A stretch of 26,800 nucleotides of DNA from Cyanobacteria bacterium OH_CBB_238 (GTDB lineage: Bacteria > Cyanobacteriota > Vampirovibrionia > Gastranaerophilales > Gastranaerophilaceae): contig JAEYQN010000101.1 in NCBI GenBank assembly GCA_023409995.1, positions 1 to 26,800 of the forward strand. The letters are read 5' to 3'. The notes beneath the pieces were generated by a model. The model was not told the origin of the DNA and made no database searches. It was given only the letters and a program-made list of their open reading frames with translations. Positions 1 to 5,970 of this stretch are shown here, in pieces. The stretch's first letter is position 1. The number at the start of each line of letters is the position of its first letter. A program made the translations under genes and the position numbers.

Positions 1-324
1 GATAAGACCTCTATAGTCATATACGGAACATTTTTTATTAATCAAAAACGGACACTCATGCATGAATGGGGTGTCATTCGATAAACGCTTTCGGGCAAGT
101 AACTCTTGAATTTTATCAAGAATAAGAACCTTAAAATCATGTGGTAATTTTTCAAATCCAAGCAATAAGTACTCTGCTTCCAGTTGAGAATATGGATATT
201 CTCCATGTTCGCAACAATATGAACACCCTTCTTTGCACTCAATGTATGCTTCTTGTTGCTTGAAGTATTTCTTCAACAGAAGCTCATCGGTGAAATAATA
301 ATATTTTCGCAATTCCTGCAGCAT
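1..324 (-). CDS. CxxCC (YkgJ/UPF0153-type) metal- or Fe-S-binding protein, N-terminal part
   Basis: An open frame reads from an ATG at 324 off the left edge of the window, so only the first 108 residues are visible. Around residues 30-38 it has CKEGCSYCCE, and near residue 93 a CPFL segment followed by KKCSVYDYRG. This CxxCxxCC plus CPFL/C-x-YD-R pattern belongs to the YkgJ/UPF0153 family of putative zinc- or iron-chelating proteins, whose biochemical role is unknown. The start is supported by AAGG about 9 bases upstream, and an earlier ATG in this frame is closed by a stop. The next gene on the same strand ends 86 bases upstream. The metal-binding family call is solid; no specific function can be assigned. 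Confidence 0.8.
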   Translation of the reverse strand, partial: MLQELRKYYYFTDELLLKKYFKQQEAYIECKEGCSYCCEHGEYPYSQLEAEYLLLGFEKLPHDFKVLILDKIQELLARKRLSNDTPFMHECPFLINKKCSVYDYRGLI

Positions 325-410
325 ATCAAGCTACCTTATATTCATTTTTATACCACGATTACTATGACACCTAGATTATATTATACGAGAATGGTTAATT
401 CCATATATTT

Positions 411-1076
411 CTATTTTTTTATACAAGAGTATAAATAAGCGACTGTAAGAAAAAAGATTATTAAACTACCAATAGAATTAAAAATATTACTGAAAAGACT
501 CTTGTTCGATTTATTTGAATCTAGGCTTTTTGTACTTTTTTTTCGAGTGGGATATTCAATTGTTTTTTTTGAATTTGCAGATTTTCTAACAGTAGTTAAT
601 TTATCTGAATAGATGATTTTTAGATTCCCTGAAGATTTTTGTTGCCCTGTCATTAGTAGTTCTTCACTAAAAACAGATTTATCCAGTTTTTTATCATATC
701 CAAATTTAATATTTGAATAAAAAACTGATATCTCATAAGCTCTTTCTAAACACTCTAAGGCGACTTTTCCATCATTTTTGACAGACGATGCATGCACAGA
801 ACGATTACCTTGTTTTTTAATGAAGTATAAATCATCATACAACTCTGTCATCCTAGTATTACCAAAAGAATTATCTTTTATTTTATTAATCAACGAATCA
901 AAAGAATCCTCTGAAGAGACTTTATCGCCTAACAAATCACGGCAAACATTCTCGGAGAAGCGTCTAACTTGAATTATTGATTGTTCAAAATACTCATCTC
1001 TAAAAAGCTTTTCAGCTTCAGCAATTATAGAAAATAAGTTTAAGCTAGTATTTTTTAAAAATAAAAAGTTACTCAT
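411..1076 (-). CDS. DUF4145-like helical protein with a C-terminal membrane anchor
   Basis: This 221-residue protein is not clearly recognisable. The first ~120 residues are helical, with AEKLF, an IIQVRRFSENVCRDLLG segment and a later GNRSVHAS. The spacing resembles DUF4145, the helical domain near the N-terminus of some type I restriction R subunits and other defence proteins. The middle is Lys/Ser-rich and probably disordered. One hydrophobic segment (IGSLIIFFLTVAYLY) lies within the last 20 residues, giving a tail-anchored topology. The frame extends to an ATG at 1118, but neither start has an SD. I prefer 1076 because an extended -10 box ends 7 bases before it. The family resemblance is tentative. 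Confidence 0.6.
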   Translation of the reverse strand: MSNFLFLKNTSLNLFSIIAEAEKLFRDEYFEQSIIQVRRFSENVCRDLLGDKVSSEDSFDSLINKIKDNSFGNTRMTELYDDLYFIKKQGNRSVHASSVKNDGKVALECLERAYEISVFYSNIKFGYDKKLDKSVFSEELLMTGQQKSSGNLKIIYSDKLTTVRKSANSKKTIEYPTRKKSTKSLDSNKSNKSLFSNIFNSIGSLIIFFLTVAYLYSCIKK

Positions 1077-1083
1077 GGTGTTA

Positions 1084-1092
1084 ACTATACCA
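1084..1092 (-). promoter_or_regulatory. Extended -10 promoter giving a near-leaderless transcript
   Basis: On the minus strand the bases read TGGTATAGT, an extended -10 element. A transcript starting the usual 7 bases downstream would begin one base before the ATG at 1076. There is no SD there, which fits leaderless translation. No good -35 is present (a TTGATT lies 19 bases upstream). This is inferred from sequence only. Confidence 0.4.
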
Positions 1093-1163
1093 GAGAAAGA
1101 CAAAATAAAATCAAACATTCAAGCTAGTTTTTTGATTTGGTAAAAATATATGAATAACTAGTC

Positions 1164-1169
1164 TATAAT
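1164..1169 (+). promoter_or_regulatory. Candidate -10 box for the thioredoxin-like gene
   Basis: A perfect TATAAT lies about 75 bases upstream of the thioredoxin-like start. No convincing -35 sits at 16-18 bases, so the assignment is weak. The resulting leader would contain the small ORF at 1212. Confidence 0.35.
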
Positions 1170-1211
1170 AGAGCAAGTTGGATAATTATAAAAAAATGTA
1201 ATTGAGGTAAA

Positions 1212-1253
1212 ATGGTTCAGTTATCATTAAAAAGGGTTACTTATGAATATTAA
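1212..1253 (+). CDS. Possible 13-codon upstream (leader) ORF
   Basis: An ATG preceded by GAGG at ideal spacing opens a 13-codon frame (MVQLSLKRVTYEY). Its stop lies just past the ATG of the thioredoxin-like gene, in another frame, so the two overlap by 11 bases. The arrangement would suit translational coupling or unwinding of the downstream SD. At this length it could be chance. Confidence 0.3.
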   Translation: MVQLSLKRVTYEY

Positions 1254-1632
1254 GAAATTAACAAAAAAGCTTAGCTTATTAATAGCACCGATTGTACTTG
1301 GAGTTGTATTATCATTGTCTGCGTCTGCTGCTGAAATATCTTCTGGCAAACCAGTTGTATTGGAATTTACATCGCCAATGTGTTCTGCTTGTAATCAAAT
1401 AAAACAAAACTTACCTGAAATCGAAACAAAGTATTCTTCTAGAGTTGATATAAAAAAATACAATGCCGCATCTGGAGATTCTGAAACACAGCAACTAATG
1501 ACAAAATATAACGTTAAAGTTGTTCCGACTTTAATCTACATAAATAAAGACGGTAAAGTAATAAGAACATCAACCGGAGCGTTGACAACTAAACAACTAG
1601 ATAAATATTTTAGTGAGCTTGGTGGCAACTAA
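1243..1632 (+). CDS. Secreted thioredoxin-fold protein with CSAC active site
   Basis: This 129-residue protein begins with a classic signal peptide: Lys-rich residues 1-9, a hydrophobic stretch at 10-25, and cleavage probably after SASAA at 30. The mature part is a compact thioredoxin fold. C47-S-A-C50 forms the redox pair in SPMCSACNQ, and VVPT at 93-96 carries the cis-proline. It therefore probably acts in the periplasm on protein or small-molecule disulfides. The active site lacks the usual WCGPC tryptophan and glycine-proline, so its redox potential should differ from housekeeping thioredoxin. The ATG follows AAAGGG at good spacing, and a strong terminator follows the gene, so it is probably monocistronic. 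The substrate cannot be read from context. Confidence 0.87.
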   Translation: MNIKKLTKKLSLLIAPIVLGVVLSLSASAAEISSGKPVVLEFTSPMCSACNQIKQNLPEIETKYSSRVDIKKYNAASGDSETQQLMTKYNVKVVPTLIYINKDGKVIRTSTGALTTKQLDKYFSELGGN

Positions 1633-1654
1633 AACAGAAAATAAATAAACTATT

Positions 1655-1687
1655 AAAGTAGCCAAGTTCAGCCAAGGCTACTTTTTT
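1655..1687 (+). terminator. Intrinsic terminator of the thioredoxin-like gene
   Basis: A perfect 9-bp stem, AAAGTAGCC with GGCTACTTT, around a 12-base loop, runs into a T-tract. It starts 22 bases after the stop codon. Confidence 0.85.
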
Positions 1688-1784
1688 GTTAAATAAGCAT
1701 GTAACTTTTTTATAAATATTAAAAATGATTTCCATAAGCATTACAAATTTAATCCAAATAAAATAGTGTAAGATTAAGGCAATA

Positions 1785-2321
1785 TTATTCTATAATGTAT
1801 GCATTAACGATTTCACCATAAAACATTACATGATAGTCTTTATTTGCACCAGAGAAATCACTGGGTACATCTTGCGGATAACAATCATTATTTATTTGTT
1901 CTTGTATTTCATCTTTGTCTTGCATTTGTTTATACAAAACCTTACATTCTAAAGTTAATGGAAGCTCTTTTATTGCAGGAACAGAAACATTTACGCCATC
2001 AACCAATGTTAAATTCATCTCTGAAATTTTATTTACATTTTTCCCACTTTTTGTACCACAGTATCCAAGAATTTTTGCTACACTTTTCCTCTCAAGAGGC
2101 ACATTAATAGTAAATTCGCCACTATCAAGCATTTTTCTTGTGTGTCTATTTTCTCTAACATACGTGGTAAAGATTATTTTGTTCCACTCTATTCCAAGTT
2201 GCCCCCAAGAAATTGTCATAGAGTTGACCTCTTCGCCATTCTTTGTTGTAAGCAATATTCCCTTTTTTAATTCTTTTAAAATAGTATTTGAGTGATCAAA
2301 AACATCTATTTGTTTACGCAT
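1785..2321 (-). CDS. Flavin reductase-like FMN-binding split-barrel protein (flavoredoxin type)
   Basis: The 178-residue product matches the flavin reductase domain family (PF01613). Near the N-terminus is GILLTTKNGEEVNSMTISWG, and then come a strand with FTTYVRENRHTRKML and the segment FTINVPLE, the usual flavin-binding strand order of the split barrel. Such proteins bind FMN and either reduce free flavin or act as electron carriers (flavoredoxin) in anaerobes. The C-terminal DYHVMFYGEIVNAY is the usual last strand, so the protein is complete. The ATG is preceded by GGAG at 5 bases, with a TATAAT about 25 bases further up. It stands alone on its strand between plus-strand genes. The family is confident; the electron partner is unknown. 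Confidence 0.85.
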   Translation of the reverse strand: MRKQIDVFDHSNTILKELKKGILLTTKNGEEVNSMTISWGQLGIEWNKIIFTTYVRENRHTRKMLDSGEFTINVPLERKSVAKILGYCGTKSGKNVNKISEMNLTLVDGVNVSVPAIKELPLTLECKVLYKQMQDKDEIQEQINNDCYPQDVPSDFSGANKDYHVMFYGEIVNAYIIE

Positions 2322-2488
2322 AATAACTCCATTTCTTTATAAATCAATTATAATACATTCATGAATAAAATAAATTAAACACTTAAAAGCATTACGAAAT
2401 ACGCAATATGTAACAATCTAGAGATACCACATCACTATTTGGCAAATTTTTGTGCGTTTGCGAATTAAAACAAACACAAGGAGAAACA

Positions 2489-2947
2489 ATGAATAGATTA
2501 TCTATTATAAACTTTGGAGTAGTTCCCCAAAAGAACCAACAGAGATCCTCTAAAAAACAAAACGGCGATAAATCACCCAAAGTTATTTTGCCAGTATATA
2601 TAAAAGAAACAGCTCAAATAAAATCACCAACGGAACGTAAAATGTTCTCACTAGATAATGGAAAAATGACACAAATTGACTTGACTGAAGCAGAATTTAT
2701 TGATTATACCCGAAGAGGCATAAAGATACATACAACAAAACCCGCAAAAATTGAAGGTATGGCAGATTTATCAGAAAAAAGACAAACTCTGAGCACAACA
2801 AGAGTTAAACACAACAATTTAGAAACAGAAAACAGGAAAATAACAAACAAAAATGATGATAAAGTCATAATTGGCCAAGCTCAACATAATAATTCGCCAC
2901 AAAGACAAAACTCAAAAATTATTATTGGAAAAGCAGATTTAGACTAA
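2489..2947 (+). CDS. Lineage-specific hypothetical protein with N-terminal INFG motif
   Basis: The 152-residue product is not recognised. It is polar and rich in Lys, Asn, Gln and Thr, with no membrane segment or signal peptide, so much of it is probably disordered. The N-terminus (MNRLSIINFG) has the short F-G motif shared with three other proteins in this window. Near the C-terminus, DDKVIIGQA and NSKIIIGKA form a direct repeat about 20 residues apart. An upstream in-frame ATG at 2450 exists, but I chose 2489 because AAGGAG lies 8 bases before it. No terminator follows, although the next gene has its own promoter. The function is unknown. Confidence 0.7.
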   Translation: MNRLSIINFGVVPQKNQQRSSKKQNGDKSPKVILPVYIKETAQIKSPTERKMFSLDNGKMTQIDLTEAEFIDYTRRGIKIHTTKPAKIEGMADLSEKRQTLSTTRVKHNNLETENRKITNKNDDKVIIGQAQHNNSPQRQNSKIIIGKADLD

Positions 2948-2966
2948 AGAAGCTAACCAATAAACA

Positions 2967-2995
2967 TTTACTTACTTATAAAAACTTGTTAGAAT
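2967..2995 (+). promoter_or_regulatory. Sigma70-type promoter for the small Gly/Ala-rich membrane protein
   Basis: TTTACT and TAGAAT are separated by exactly 17 bases. Transcription would start near 3002, leaving a leader of about 60 bases with a GGAGG site just before the ATG at 3064. Confidence 0.6.
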
Positions 2996-3063
2996 AGGAA
3001 AATTATATAGAAAAATACTTATTTATGGCCTATTCAATATAAATTAACTAAAATGGAGGTAAT

Positions 3064-3405
3064 ATGCAAGTATCAGCAGTAGCTCAAACTAACACAAGTA
3101 AAAAAAGAACTCCTATAAAAAAGGGAGCACAAATAGGAGCAATAACAGGAGCAGTTATTGCGGCAGGCCTCTTTGCCCCAACCCCTAAAGTTCAAAAAGA
3201 AATACAAATTCTATCTAAAATCAAGATTGCAGAATTATCAGAGGCTACTGGCAAATTTTTTTCCGAAAAAGAAATATCGTCAATTATAAAACAAATGACA
3301 ATTGGAGTACCAATAGTTGCAGCCGGAATTGCTACAGCAATAAGTTCAACTTTGGGAGCTGGTATTGGGGCTATTGTAAAATTGGTTAATAGCAAAAAAG
3401 ACTGA
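3064..3405 (+). CDS. Small membrane protein with two Gly/Ala-rich hydrophobic segments
   Basis: This 113-residue protein is not recognised. A basic N-terminus (KKRTPIKKG) precedes a first hydrophobic segment, IGAITGAVIAAGLFAP, near residues 24-39. A polar amphipathic middle follows, then a second glycine-rich segment near 76-104 (VPIVAAGIATAISS and GAGIGAIVKLV). This is the look of an N-in/C-in hairpin membrane protein. The GxxxG-like spacings could favour packing or oligomerisation, as in small lineage-specific or holin-like proteins, but nothing specific is matched. The ATG has a GGAGG SD. The gene has its own promoter and a strong terminator, so it is a single-gene unit. Confidence 0.7.
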   Translation: MQVSAVAQTNTSKKRTPIKKGAQIGAITGAVIAAGLFAPTPKVQKEIQILSKIKIAELSEATGKFFSEKEISSIIKQMTIGVPIVAAGIATAISSTLGAGIGAIVKLVNSKKD

Positions 3406-3425
3406 ACCCAAAAGAAAAACTAAAC

Positions 3426-3457
3426 AAAAAAGCTTCACTAATGTAGTGAAGCTTTTT
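3426..3457 (+). terminator. Strong intrinsic terminator (bidirectional)
   Basis: A 14-bp perfect stem (AAAAAGCTTCACTA with its complement) closes around a 3-base loop with T-tracts on both strands. It begins about 20 bases after the stop of the small membrane protein. It can also stop minus-strand transcription arriving from the pyruvyl transferase gene. Confidence 0.88.
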
Positions 3458-3514
3458 ACTTACAAGTAAAGACAATAAATATATAATAGTTTGTATATGA
3501 AATAATTAAAAACA

Positions 3515-3736
3515 ATGTGCGGAATATTTGGAAGCAAGAACATCTCTATTAGAGAAGTCCATAACCACAATAAAAAATAGTAATTGAATGGCACAGAGCT
3601 GATGAACTCATTGGCGGTTAGGCATACGCTTTCCCTACAGCAATAAAACAAGCGTTTACCAATAAAAGCTAAGCTACGAAATTTTTGATACCAATAAGAA
3701 GTGCTTACTAGGGGACAAATCATATATTAATATTAA
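3515..3736 (+). pseudogene. Decayed remnant of a class II glutamine amidotransferase (asparagine synthetase-like)
   Basis: At 3515 an ATG opens MCGIFGSKN. This matches the start of class II amidotransferase domains of AsnB-like asparagine synthetases, in which Cys2 is the catalytic nucleophile. The frame closes after 21 codons. Further coding-like stretches continue in shifted or interrupted frames: HRADELIGG and AYAFPTAIKQAFTNK in one, SYEIFDTNKKCLLGDKSY in another. There are at least three stops and a frameshift in about 220 bases. No long ORF in any frame is credible here. I infer the debris of an asparagine synthetase-like gene, of the kind often found beside surface-polysaccharide genes such as the next one. 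Only the first six residues are strong evidence. Confidence 0.45.
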
Positions 3737-3800
3737 TTATTATTTATAGAGTAATTGCTTTTGAATTTTTACATAAGTACTATAATAAGAAATAAAGCAA

Positions 3801-4964
3801 TCACTTTATAAGAAAATCTTCAAGCATAAGCTTTAGCTTTTGGAATTTAATATGTTTCTTTCTTTTATTCTTTTTCAAGTAGCACTTGTTATATGACTTT
3901 TCCAATGCATTCCATAGGTAATATCTTGAATCTTCTTTTAGTTCTTGCAATCTTAAATATGCTTTCTCATAGTCAATTTGAGAATTGCTAATCTGCTCAA
4001 TATCTATATCAGAAAAAGAATTAAATATTCTATCCTGCAAACCTAACTCATTTAACAAATTTTTAACTCTTGTTTGCCCTAAACGTGAGATATATGCAAA
4101 ATTCTTTTTAAAAATAATAGACAAGCAAACGCCATGGTATGAATCAGTTACAAATAAGGAAGAATTTTTTATGCCGTTCAACCACTCCCCCATTGATGCA
4201 GTTTGTTTTTCTTCACTTATAACGGGCTTTGAAACATCTACCAAGCTCATATTTGCCAATCTTGAAAGCTTGGTCAACTCGGTGAAATTCGACTCTTCTT
4301 GAGCAAGATACAAATTAGACAACATGTAAAACCCTATGTATGGGGCGAAGTGCGTTGTCTGTGGCACCTGATCAGATATTATTTCATCATAATCAGTCAC
4401 CTCTAACAAAAAACTTGGATCTATTGTCTTCATACAAGTTATGCTTTTATCAAATTTGGAGTGAATAACATCTATAGCACTCGACTCCCTGACTGAAACA
4501 AAATCAAAACGCTTAAGCAGTTTTGTAACTTTTTTACACAAACTATTATTACCAATAAAGGTTTCCATACCAAAACTTGCAGAGTAAGCAATTAAACCTT
4601 TGTTTTCTTTTGCAAAATCCAAGAAATATTTAGTTGCGAATTGTTTAGTATTTAAAGTGTTCCAAACTTGGTCAGAACCAACAACAAATATTGAAATAGA
4701 TCTGTTTAAGTCATAAAACTGACTAGATTTGCATATTTGTTGGGTTAAATTTAGATACTTACATCTGAATCCTTCCATTGGGTATGTATTCTCAGCCACT
4801 TCACTTGTGCAACCGGTAAAAGAAATGTCAATTATAGAAGGTGTAAAGCCCATTGATTTTATTATCTTCTGCATAGCAAAAGGAACAATGTTAGCACCAA
4901 AATTTAGATTATCCGATGAAAAACATAAAATACCAACATTTTTTGAAGCATCAATATCTATCAA
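3801..4964 (-). CDS. Polysaccharide pyruvyl transferase family protein
   Basis: The 387-residue product fits PF04230 (CsaB/ExoV-like), enzymes that transfer pyruvate from PEP to sugars of exopolysaccharides or cell-wall polymers. Visible landmarks are GSDQVWN at 96-102, AYSASFG at 126-132, FVSVRES, the DPSFLL strand, and VTDSYHGVCLSIIFKK near 265-280, the C-terminal donor-site motif. The last 50 residues are basic and helical, as in some capsular family members. The start appears to be TTG; an upstream ATG in another frame is closed at once, and the SD is weak. A TGTGATAAT extended -10 lies about 40 bases upstream. No other glycan genes remain nearby except the asnB-like debris. Confidence 0.85.
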   Translation of the reverse strand: MIDIDASKNVGILCFSSDNLNFGANIVPFAMQKIIKSMGFTPSIIDISFTGCTSEVAENTYPMEGFRCKYLNLTQQICKSSQFYDLNRSISIFVVGSDQVWNTLNTKQFATKYFLDFAKENKGLIAYSASFGMETFIGNNSLCKKVTKLLKRFDFVSVRESSAIDVIHSKFDKSITCMKTIDPSFLLEVTDYDEIISDQVPQTTHFAPYIGFYMLSNLYLAQEESNFTELTKLSRLANMSLVDVSKPVISEEKQTASMGEWLNGIKNSSLFVTDSYHGVCLSIIFKKNFAYISRLGQTRVKNLLNELGLQDRIFNSFSDIDIEQISNSQIDYEKAYLRLQELKEDSRYYLWNALEKSYNKCYLKKNKRKKHIKFQKLKLMLEDFLIK

Positions 4965-5052
4965 GTTAGTTCCGCATTAAAAATAATAAATCAAGAGAAT
5001 ATTATCACAAATTAAAAGATCCGCCAAATAAAGTAATTTAGCATTGAATGGT

Positions 5053-5081
5053 TTGACATAGAAAGTCCGAATAAGTAGAAT
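5053..5081 (+). promoter_or_regulatory. Sigma70 promoter of the bacteriohemerythrin gene
   Basis: A perfect TTGACA, a 17-base spacer and TAGAAT make this the best promoter in the window. Transcription should start near 5088, giving a leader of about 25 bases that contains GGAAGGAA. Confidence 0.8.
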
Positions 5082-5113
5082 TAATGGTAATATTGAACGG
5101 AAGGAAACCACAC

Positions 5114-5521
5114 ATGGCATATTTTAATTGGAACGATTCTTATAGCGTAAAAATAAGAGAAATAGATGCTCAACACATGGAACTTATTAACATTCTAAAT
5201 GAGCTATATGAAGCAATGAGTGTAAGCAAGGGAAATGAAATTATGGGCGGAATTATAACCCGCTTAATAAAGTACACAAGACAACACTTTACAACAGAAG
5301 AAAAATATATGGAGAAATTTGGATATCCTGATTACTATGACCATAAAAAAGAACATGATGAATTTACTTCAAAAGTAATGGCTTTTGATTCTGATTTTAG
5401 ATCAGGGAAGGTAGCCCTTTCATTGTCTATTACCAGTTTTTTAAAAACCTGGTTGGTAAAACACATTTCGGGAGTAGACAAAAAATACACTGCATTTTTC
5501 AACTCAAAAGGTTTATTATAA
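5114..5521 (+). CDS. Bacteriohemerythrin (O2-binding di-iron protein)
   Basis: This 135-residue protein is a complete single-domain hemerythrin of normal length. All the expected iron ligands can be located: H21 in DAQH, H58 and E62 in HFTTE, H77 and H81 in HKKEH, and H117 and D122 in HISGVD. The N-terminal WNDSYSVKI is the usual family opening. It reversibly binds O2 in the cytoplasm, and in anaerobes or microaerophiles it stores, delivers or scavenges oxygen. An in-frame ATG at 5084 exists, but 5114 has GGAAGGAA at the right distance and gives the canonical N-terminus. A strong promoter and terminator flank it, so it is monocistronic and probably well expressed. Confidence 0.95.
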   Translation: MAYFNWNDSYSVKIREIDAQHMELINILNELYEAMSVSKGNEIMGGIITRLIKYTRQHFTTEEKYMEKFGYPDYYDHKKEHDEFTSKVMAFDSDFRSGKVALSLSITSFLKTWLVKHISGVDKKYTAFFNSKGLL

Positions 5522-5533
5522 TAAATTCAAAAC

Positions 5534-5570
5534 AAAAAAGAGCTCTATTTGGAAATAGGGCTCTTTTTTT
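5534..5570. terminator. Bidirectional terminator between hemerythrin and TSCPD genes
   Basis: A stem of about 16 bp (with one wobble) around a GG loop is flanked by A- and T-tracts. It lies between two convergent stop codons (5521 and 5582) and serves both strands. Confidence 0.88.
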
Positions 5571-5581
5571 ATTACTAAAAG

Positions 5582-5851
5582 TTAGTTTTTAATTAATTTA
5601 ACAGCTTCATTATGAGCATCGATAATTGCAGTAGCTAATTGATCAGCACAAGATGTTTTTTTATCTCCACATAGAATTCCTTTACAAATAGAAGCTACGT
5701 GTTCAATATTTTGTCCTTCTACCAATTTTGATATAGCTACTAGATTTCCAGGGCAACCGCCAATAAACTCAACATTAGAAACGATATTATTTTCAACTTC
5801 AAAATTAATTTGTTTCGAACATGTTCCTGTTGTTCTATATGAGTATTTCAT
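5582..5851 (-). CDS. TSCPD-domain protein (TIGR03905-type)
   Basis: This 89-residue protein begins MKYSYRTTGTCS, has an FIGGCPGN turn, and ends with C56, C61 and TSCADQLA near 66-73. It matches the short stand-alone TSCPD proteins that resemble the C-terminal cysteine tail of vitamin B12-dependent ribonucleotide reductase. Five cysteines (11, 33, 56, 61, 68) suggest metal binding or redox chemistry. No reaction is established for the stand-alone form. The frame extends to 5914, but ATG 5851 has GGAG at 7 bases and gives the family N-terminus. Terminators on both sides make it a single-gene unit. Confidence 0.85.
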   Translation of the reverse strand: MKYSYRTTGTCSKQINFEVENNIVSNVEFIGGCPGNLVAISKLVEGQNIEHVASICKGILCGDKKTSCADQLATAIIDAHNEAVKLIKN

Positions 5852-5923
5852 ATAATTTCTCCACATTCTATTACTACCACAAATTATTTTATAATGAACT
5901 AAATAAATATCCAATTTTAAACG

Positions 5924-5951
5924 AAAAAGAAGGGAATAAACCCCTTCTTTT
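5924..5951. terminator. Terminator of the alcohol dehydrogenase gene
   Basis: AAGAAGGG pairs with CCCTTCTT around a short loop, with A- and T-runs on the two sides. It starts 20 bases past the dehydrogenase stop on the minus strand. Confidence 0.8.
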
Positions 5952-5970
5952 CATATTTTATAGAAATTAC

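Noticed and set aside
42..242. 66-codon minus-strand ORF
   Set aside because: It lies inside the partial CxxCC gene on the same strand in another frame; the 1-324 frame has the recognisable cysteine motif and an SD.
1844..2295. Two plus-strand ORFs of 87 and 126 codons
   Set aside because: Both are antisense shadows of the flavin reductase gene, with no SD and no family resemblance.
2357..2366. ATTCATGAAT palindrome upstream of the flavin reductase gene
   Set aside because: A 10-bp AT-rich palindrome is expected by chance, and no regulator is nearby to link to it.
3460..3723. 87-codon minus-strand ORF
   Set aside because: It begins in non-coding DNA, runs through the terminator side of 3426-3457 and has no coding character; the plus strand instead shows the MCGIFG remnant.
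3515..3736. Stop codons in the amidotransferase remnant as possible recoding or an alternative code
   Set aside because: All intact genes in the window use TAA, TAG and TGA as stops, and the remnant also changes frame, so decay is simpler.
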